Assembly: GCA_009823395.1 (NCBI GenBank)
Contig: CM020511.1
Span: 14,664,001 to 14,728,000 of the forward strand
Source: Thamnaconus septentrionalis
Lineage: Eukaryota; Chordata; Actinopteri; Tetraodontiformes; Monacanthidae
Direction: 5' to 3'
Length of the DNA: 64,000 bases
Positions 57,341 to 64,000 of this stretch are shown here, piece by piece. Each line of letters opens with the position of its first letter. Position 1 is the stretch's first letter. The notes below the pieces were generated by a model, which saw nothing but the letters and a program-made list of their open reading frames with translations, was not told the origin of the DNA and made no database searches. The position numbers and the translations under genes were made by a program.

Positions 57341-60300
57341 AATGGGATTTATGCTGTGGTTCACTGGTTTTTAAATTGCTTGTTTAGACTCTCTTACCTG
57401 ATACCAGCAATTAACCCAGATTCCTTGAAAATTCTAAGGCAAATGTTAGTGCGCATGAATAAGTTGAGACTTGTGGGAAAAAATGACCAAACAATCAGTG
57501 TCATTATTTTTGTTATTAAAATTATTATTACTTATTCAAACTGATGCTTTTGTGTGACAGTATCATGCACAAGGTCATTGGGGGCAAAAAAAAAGAAGCA
57601 AATCTGTTCCCTAAAAATCTATAAAAATACAAATAATAAAAAATTATCAGTGTTGTGTATCAACCATATAATGACACTGATACCTCACTGTACACCCCCA
57701 GCCAGGTGTTTGTTCCTCCTGCTGAGACCACCACACAGCTGCTTTGTTTTTGTCTACTTTCAAACATGTGGAAGTTCCAAAAAAAAATTCTCAGAATGAA
57801 GCAGAAACCAGTTTTGTGGTTGACTGTCGGAAACAGAGGGCTAGAAAAAAATATATAAATAGTCAGATGAGGCTACTCAACAGAATGATTATTGTTCATT
57901 CTCAACTGGAGGACAATGGAGCAATGATCTAGAATGATGTATAGTGTGAGACCTAGAACACGTACTTATCTGTCTTCTGTTTCATTCTTTGACAGTGTTT
58001 AACTGACGAAGTGCTTAAAAGCTTTGAGAATATCAACCGAAAGAGGTCATTCCTGCGAGGAACCCTGAGGGTCCAACTTTACTACATTTATTACACGTTT
58101 TATTTCTGTTTAATGGCATTTAAAGTTGAGAGCAAGTAATTCCATAAATCAAAAAGACAGTATTTGCTGTCACTTTTGCCATTGTGTGATTTATGTCAGA
58201 AGTATTATGAGGAAATATATACCAGATGCTTATGTTTAACTCTAACGTAAATTTTGGAGTGCTGAAGGGAATTCGGGGGATGGATACTTTTAGGTAATGG
58301 AGCTTGTTCATCTATGATGGGTACTTTCCAACTTCATATTTCCATGTTCAATTGTGTTGCTCCACAAAAGTCTTTTTGAGAAGAGCTGAATCTGTGGTTG
58401 AATTTTTTGAAATTGAGATTTATTCTGTCCATTGTCACAAAGGTAAGCTTCACTAAAGACTAAACTTTAGTTATTGCCATCTGGATCAGAAATCAGTACG
58501 CCATCATCCGTGGCTGGTTTGGATTTGCCATTATACGTCACCACACAACTGCATTATGAATCAAAAATTTCAGGTCTGCAGTCTTACTCACTCTTTTTTT
58601 ATTCCCGCACTTTTTAGTCGAGTCATCTTGGACAAGGCTGCAGCTCAGATCTTTAATTAGGATTGTGTGCTTTCACAGTCACACTGAAAGGTCAGCAGTT
58701 TTTTTTTTTTTTATAGAGTTTTGACATTTTTCATTTAGCCCCTGCTGGGTGCTTTGTATAGATGTTCTTTTTGATTTGGTGGCTGCACTCTTCTGTTCAC
58801 CTTGATCATCAAATCAAGCATTAAACCGGTGGATTATGCGTGCCGCTCAGAGATCACACAGAATTCACCTGCTGGGCGTGCACACTTTCCGCCTCCAGTG
58901 TGTCTGTGTCTGCGCAAGAGGAAGTGTGTTTTGTTTGATTGTGTGCATGTGTGCACTTATTGCTGCCTGTTCTTCCTCATTGCGCTGAGCCTGCTAGCCA
59001 GCGGGCTAATTAGCGTTCCGACTTTGGTTTTTATCTACCGGCCCCATGGCGTTCTGTGTCCTGATTGGCTCTGACACGTCAGGTCAGCTGCTAATTGGAT
59101 CAACACAATTACTTACATTCTTAACATGTTGAGGGTTTTTCCTCATGAAAACACACAAATACAGGCATTTGGTTCATAGTAATCCAGTTCTGCAAACTAA
59201 ACATACGCACATGCTTATGTAACCTTGAACTTCAATCTAATTTTTTATAGGGATGGTGCTTTTACTTTTTAAGGCACACTTAAGTAAAGATTTATAGAGG
59301 ACAAAATCAAGAGTCGGCTAAAGTGCTTTGCTGACAGCTGGAGCCTTTAGGAAATCCCATTTCAACTGCAATTTCATAACCGGGGAAACACAAATATGCA
59401 AGAATTTCAACACCTCTCTGATTTAAAAGTTTTTACAACCCCTTACGGGTGGTATTCTACTGTCGCCCCCTGTGGCTTCCTTTTCCCTCCATGTCCATGT
59501 TTTCTTATGCCTGATTCAAGGAATTCTTTTGAAAGTCTAAATATGTGTCTGGTGTCGAATCCAGTGACAGGAGACATTCATTGTCACTCTCTGAAACATT
59601 TAAACAAGTCAAATGAGTTAAGCAAGTCCAGCCATGTTTGATATAGCTCACAAACTGCTTTAGGATTTTACTATTAGCTATCACTTATTTTACAATCCTG
59701 CTTGCACAATCCTGTGGACTAATAACAGCAATGAGTCATATGGTGTGATCTGTTGGATCATTAAAGTGAAACCAACAGACGTCCAAGTTGAATTGGACAT
59801 ATCCCATGTTCTTAAGTGTGTTACTGTTATATGTAGGTCATCAAAGTCTCCGTGTTTGTGTGCAGACTTGAAAAAGTGTGTGTTCGAGAGAAAAAGTTTC
59901 ATCTGGTGCGTATTTGGCTCAAATTAGCATGGACTTCCCTTCACATCTCTGGATCCAGCATTTTCTTCTTTCCCACCTCCCCTGCTTTCTCTGTGAACAT
60001 CCAATTTTCTCTGCCTCCAACGCCACACATCTCCGACGCCAATGCCAAAGAGGTCTCTCTGATCAGACCGTCCACGTGCAGGGAGGCAATTGTGTACGCT
60101 ATCTGTGCTCATTTAAAGTACACATCTGTTTGTGTGTGCGGGTATCTACTAGCCTCCCACTGTCGTTTTCCAAAGAAGCCCCTCGGGCTTGATTCAACGT
60201 GGTGAACAAAGCCTCCACAGTTAGTCAGAGCTGTTGAGGGGTTCACAGGGAGCCGGTAAATGGTTGCATATTCCCTTTGCTGTATGGGCATAACAAGAGC

Positions 60301-63300
60301 TTAAATCTGCAGGATCAAAAGACGGACAGCACAGCAGCAAGTCTTGTTTAGGTGAATGAAACAGTACCACTTTGTCCGAAAATGTAAGATGATATAATTT
60401 TTGATATTTTTAATATTTTAACACTGTCAGAGTGCAGAGGGACATATTTTGTCTAACCCCTTGAGTCTCTGCTGGTGATATATGTTGTTGCTCTTTTATT
60501 TAACTGCTGTAACATTTATTTATATATAACGAAAACAGACAAGACAATAATTTGGGTTCTCTCCAGGCTGCGCTTGCTCTGACTGGCTGACTAGAGTCCA
60601 CTCAGGATGGACAGGGTTTTTTTGTTTTTTGAGACAGTGCCCACTAATCAAGGCTGCACATCACCTCTGAATGCCTTTGCACAGTTTTCATTTCCTTTAA
60701 TTTTTCATTCCCCTGATCCTTAACAGCAACGCGGGGCTGGAGAGGGGAAGAATTTGAAGTGAATCACGACTGACAATGACAGAGAGTGGTGGAAGCTGGA
60801 GAGGTCACTGTGGTCACCACCCAAGTAAAGGTGCTTTCTCATTCACATAAGCTACTGCATTTAGTGTGCAGTTTCTCCTCTGAACTGTACCCAGCAACCG
60901 GAATCAGGTTTGTGTTTTTTTTTGTTGTTGAGCACCTAAAAGGAAAAACACACAAACCCCCCAGGGAATAGATCAACAGTATTCTGTAGCTCTTCAGACA
61001 CATGAAGAAAAAAAAAGAGCTACGTTGGGGACTATTAAGTCAGGGGCTCATTCAGTCAGCATGACCACGTTATCAGGCAAGTCAGCTCATTAATGAGGCA
61101 TTTCTGTGCAGAACCACTCCAGACGCAGCCAATTCAGCCACACTTATAATTATGTGGTTGGACCAGAACTTAGGCTAAAGCCATTTAACAAATCAGAAGG
61201 GCTGTGACAATGTTTGAAAAAAGAAAAAGAAAAAGGATTCCACGATATCTCACTTGCAACTAGCACAATTCTTTGTACGTTTTCCGGTTCTTTTCTTTTA
61301 AGGGGGTGTGTCAGATGCTTCTTTTTGATAAATTACACTCTTTTGTTATAGAGTGCGCTTTTTAACTGAAATTGCATTATTAGAATGAAGATACTTAGAA
61401 CAAACATGATGATTGTAACACAAGAACAATACTGATACAAATACAACTGATGCTTAAGAGTCACGATAGATAAACGTTACAAATACCTTTAATGAGCAAC
61501 TTTGGTACATTTATCAAAATCTTATTTGTATTATTTATTTTCTTTAATGTTAGATTAAATCTCACTTTGCATTAAATCTTCAGAAAATCAATCTATATTC
61601 CTTCTGCCTGAATATTACTGTTTTGTTTTGTTTATTTATTATTTATTATTTTATTATATATTTATTAATAGTGTGCACCTCAGAAAAGTTTTAACTAGGA
61701 CATTGTTTTCCCTCCATTCTAAAAGCTTTAACCTGCTGGGTATTATTGTCTAGAGTTGCAAAGCATTCATCTATTGTGTCTGGTTCGGGGTCTTAACTCT
61801 AACACTTATCTTGTTTGAAAACAGCTGTCGAGGAAGTTAGTCAGGTCAGCAGCATGTAACTACAAGATGGTCCGATACTGAACAGAGTTCCGCTTTGACG
61901 CAGCTTGAACTCAAATACTCCCTTGGTTTTTGTCGGTAGTAAATGGGGAATCAAGTTGATATATCCGAGTTCTCATCTTTAAAACACAGAGAGTTTTAAT
62001 ACTCCAATGCCAGGCTTTCAATGGCTTTTCAAATTGGACAAATAAGAGTTCATTAGCAATAAAACCAATCACAGATAATAAATATTATTTGTAAATTGAT
62101 TTTTGGGGTTTACTTCCAGCAGTTTTGTTTAGCCAAAAAAAAATCCAGCCAATCCAGATATGCACAAGTTTTCATTATACACATACTTGCCGTCTAAGTT
62201 GGAAGGGCAGTCACGCCAAAAGACATGATAAAGAGCTGTCAGTTTATGATAATAGCATCCCCTTCAGAAACGCACTGCTTCATGACTATTTATTTTGTTG
62301 CTCTCATCATTTCAGATATCAAACCAGTAAAATATATTTTAAAAGAAAGTCCCACTGAGGTTCCTACCTACGTTGAAAGTTGTACAAAGATCAAATAAAC
62401 AATACAAAAGAAACATCAGAATTGGTGTACAAGGTAAATTCTGATGAGCAACAGGAAAGTGGCAACCATTGTGGTGTCTCATTATCCATGTACTGACATC
62501 ATTTGGTTTTTACCAAATTTACATTTGAAGCACATGTGCTCGGTAATGAGCACAATGCCCATGGGCCGGCCACCATAACAAAATACGGATGTGAGTCACT
62601 GCACACCACAGAGTTATAAAGTTCAGCTTCTTTTCAACAATCAGAAACTGCCGAGTTGCCCATGGACAAGTTTGGCTCGAAGTTGAGAGAGCTGGTTGGA
62701 TCAAAGCAACCACCAAATGGCATAAAGTGCCCTCCCCCTCCTCTGACTGGTGAAGGTAAAGGCGTACAGTCTACCTTCTCAAACTGGTGCAGATGTTACG
62801 TGGCTTTTATGGCAGGTTAGAGCTGGGACAGAGGCTAAACCCACTGACAGTTAACAAATGGTCCCTCCACTTTTATTGCGCTGGGGAAAGGAAACGAGAG
62901 TGCCGCTCAACTTCCTCTCACCGCAGCACTCCCCCTCCAGCACAAACACACACACACACACACAAACACATGTACACACACACACAGAGTGACTCACATA
63001 GAACATGCCACTAAAAAATGATGAAGAGGGGATCGACTGCGGTCAGATTTACAGGAAGACCCGACAGCAGCTAAGAGTGTCAGATTCCCAGACAGAATTA
63101 TCACAGATAAAGGTTCAGCTTTGTTTTCTAATGAATATGATCTCACAAATCAGTCACAAAACTTCTCAAATCTATCAGACTTTTAACAATTGAATGAGTG
63201 TAGTCTAATTTCAGAATCAGCCTTCACAATCCGTTCAGAAATTCCTCGTGTTGGACCTTATTTTCAAAGGGAGATAAGTTAGAAAAAGAGAGACTAATTA

Positions 63301-63811
63301 TATTACATGTGGGTTATTTTTACAAATTTCCAACAAAAAGTCAAGTATGTCAGAATTTCTTCTATTTTCCTCTGAGGTTTGGCACTGACTACAAGGTCTA
63401 AGAACATGGATTTGGCAATGAACAATATAATTTGATAAGAGTTTCTATGAATTGAAACAGATGACGTGGGTGGATAAACCGAGTGTAAAAAGTAAGGAAG
63501 TGTGTGCACGGTACATTTTTCTTTTATGATTGCAGTGCTTTTTGGAAATAATTATTGTGCTATTAGAAAGCTTATTAATTTCTATTTTAAAATGTGTCAT
63601 ATTGTAAGGAGGATACATTTGTGGGATGAGCAGCAGACCTGAGTAACTGGGTTGCCAAATCTACCTCACCTATTTTGGATCTTCACGGGACAAAGCACAA
63701 AAATAATTCCTTTTCAATGCACTATGTTACACATGACTTTGATGGACTGGACGGTTCCCTTTTTTCAATAGACAGTTGGCAGCACTCGTTCAAAGACATT
63801 CACGTGAGGGT
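57341..63811. other. No gene recognised; unique DNA and low complexity
   Basis: Contains an A-run near 57585-57593, a T-run at 58700-58712, T-rich stretches near 60616-60630 and 60909-60920, a TTTATTA-rich stretch at 61620-61670 and an interrupted CA tract at about 62943-62986. Plus-strand frames at 59852-60205 (117 codons) and 59878-60192 (104 codons) overlap in different frames, neither with motifs. No exon with two good splice sites was found. Confidence 0.45.
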
Positions 63812-64000
63812 AATTAGGAACTCTAAATTTGCCGTAGGAGTGAGTGTGGGTGTAAACGATTGTTAAACTGGCAGCTTTTTCAGGTCGTAACTTTGCCTCT
63901 GCCTGAAGGCAGCTGGGATCCAGTGTCACCCACTGCCCTGAGTGCAGGAGAAGTGGTCATTGAAAATGGATGGATGGATGGATGGATGGATGGATGGAGC
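63812..64000 (+). mobile_element. SINE 3' part with (GGAT)n tail, cut by window end
   Basis: AACTCTAAATTTGCCGTAGG, GAGTGTGGGTGTAAACGATTG, GCCTGAAGGCAGCTGGGATCC and CCCTGAGTGCAGGAGAAG follow the second half of the local SINE family on the plus strand. The (GGAT)n tail runs from 63977 to the window end. The head is missing at 63812, so it is 5'-truncated; its 3' flank is outside the window. Confidence 0.75.

Overview
This window looks like non-coding chromosomal DNA from a ray-finned fish, probably a percomorph teleost. There are no operon-like gene rows, ribosome binding sites or long open frames. There are many CA/GT microsatellites, A- and T-runs, and at least four well-supported insertions of one tRNA-headed SINE with a LINE-like 3' tail ending in GAAT or GGAT repeats, a type common in teleosts. 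The species cannot be named from the sequence. No gene could be recognised with confidence, and most open frames of 60-148 codons are what a 64 kb sequence gives by chance.

Layout. 1-2.4 kb holds decayed repeats. 2.6-3.3 kb has a minus-strand exon pair with a good 130 bp intron. 3.5-12.5 kb is mostly unique sequence with a CpG-rich patch at 9.3-9.6 kb and a possible DNA transposon remnant at 11.2 kb. A 5'-truncated SINE/LINE tail with a perfect 12 bp target-site duplication lies at 12.53-12.68 kb, and a nearly intact SINE with a duplication at 20.90-21.30 kb. From 20.3 to 31.7 kb a set of plus-strand exon-like segments can be chained in phase. The best, at 30.23-30.37 kb, reads like real protein but matches nothing I know. 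A minus-strand two-exon candidate at 24.5-24.8 kb lies inside that span, so at least one of the two chains may be chance. A palindrome with a TTAGGG-like core sits at 23.68-23.82 kb.

From 31.8 to 45 kb there are two long GT tracts, an old SINE copy at 38.1 kb, a CpG-dense patch at 39.2-39.4 kb and a small tandem duplication at 42.9 kb. At 45.0-45.8 kb a minus-strand exon pair with a textbook 137 bp intron faces a plus-strand exon-like segment. The last 18 kb is gene-poor, with a palindromic MITE-like remnant at 52.3 kb, a SINE at 52.5 kb, older fragments near 56.8 and 57.2 kb, and a SINE cut by the window end.

No working pathway can be inferred. The window is best read as intergenic or large-intron DNA with a few candidate exons. 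No novel system is clearly present; the palindrome at 23.7 kb and the exon chains are the points most worth checking.
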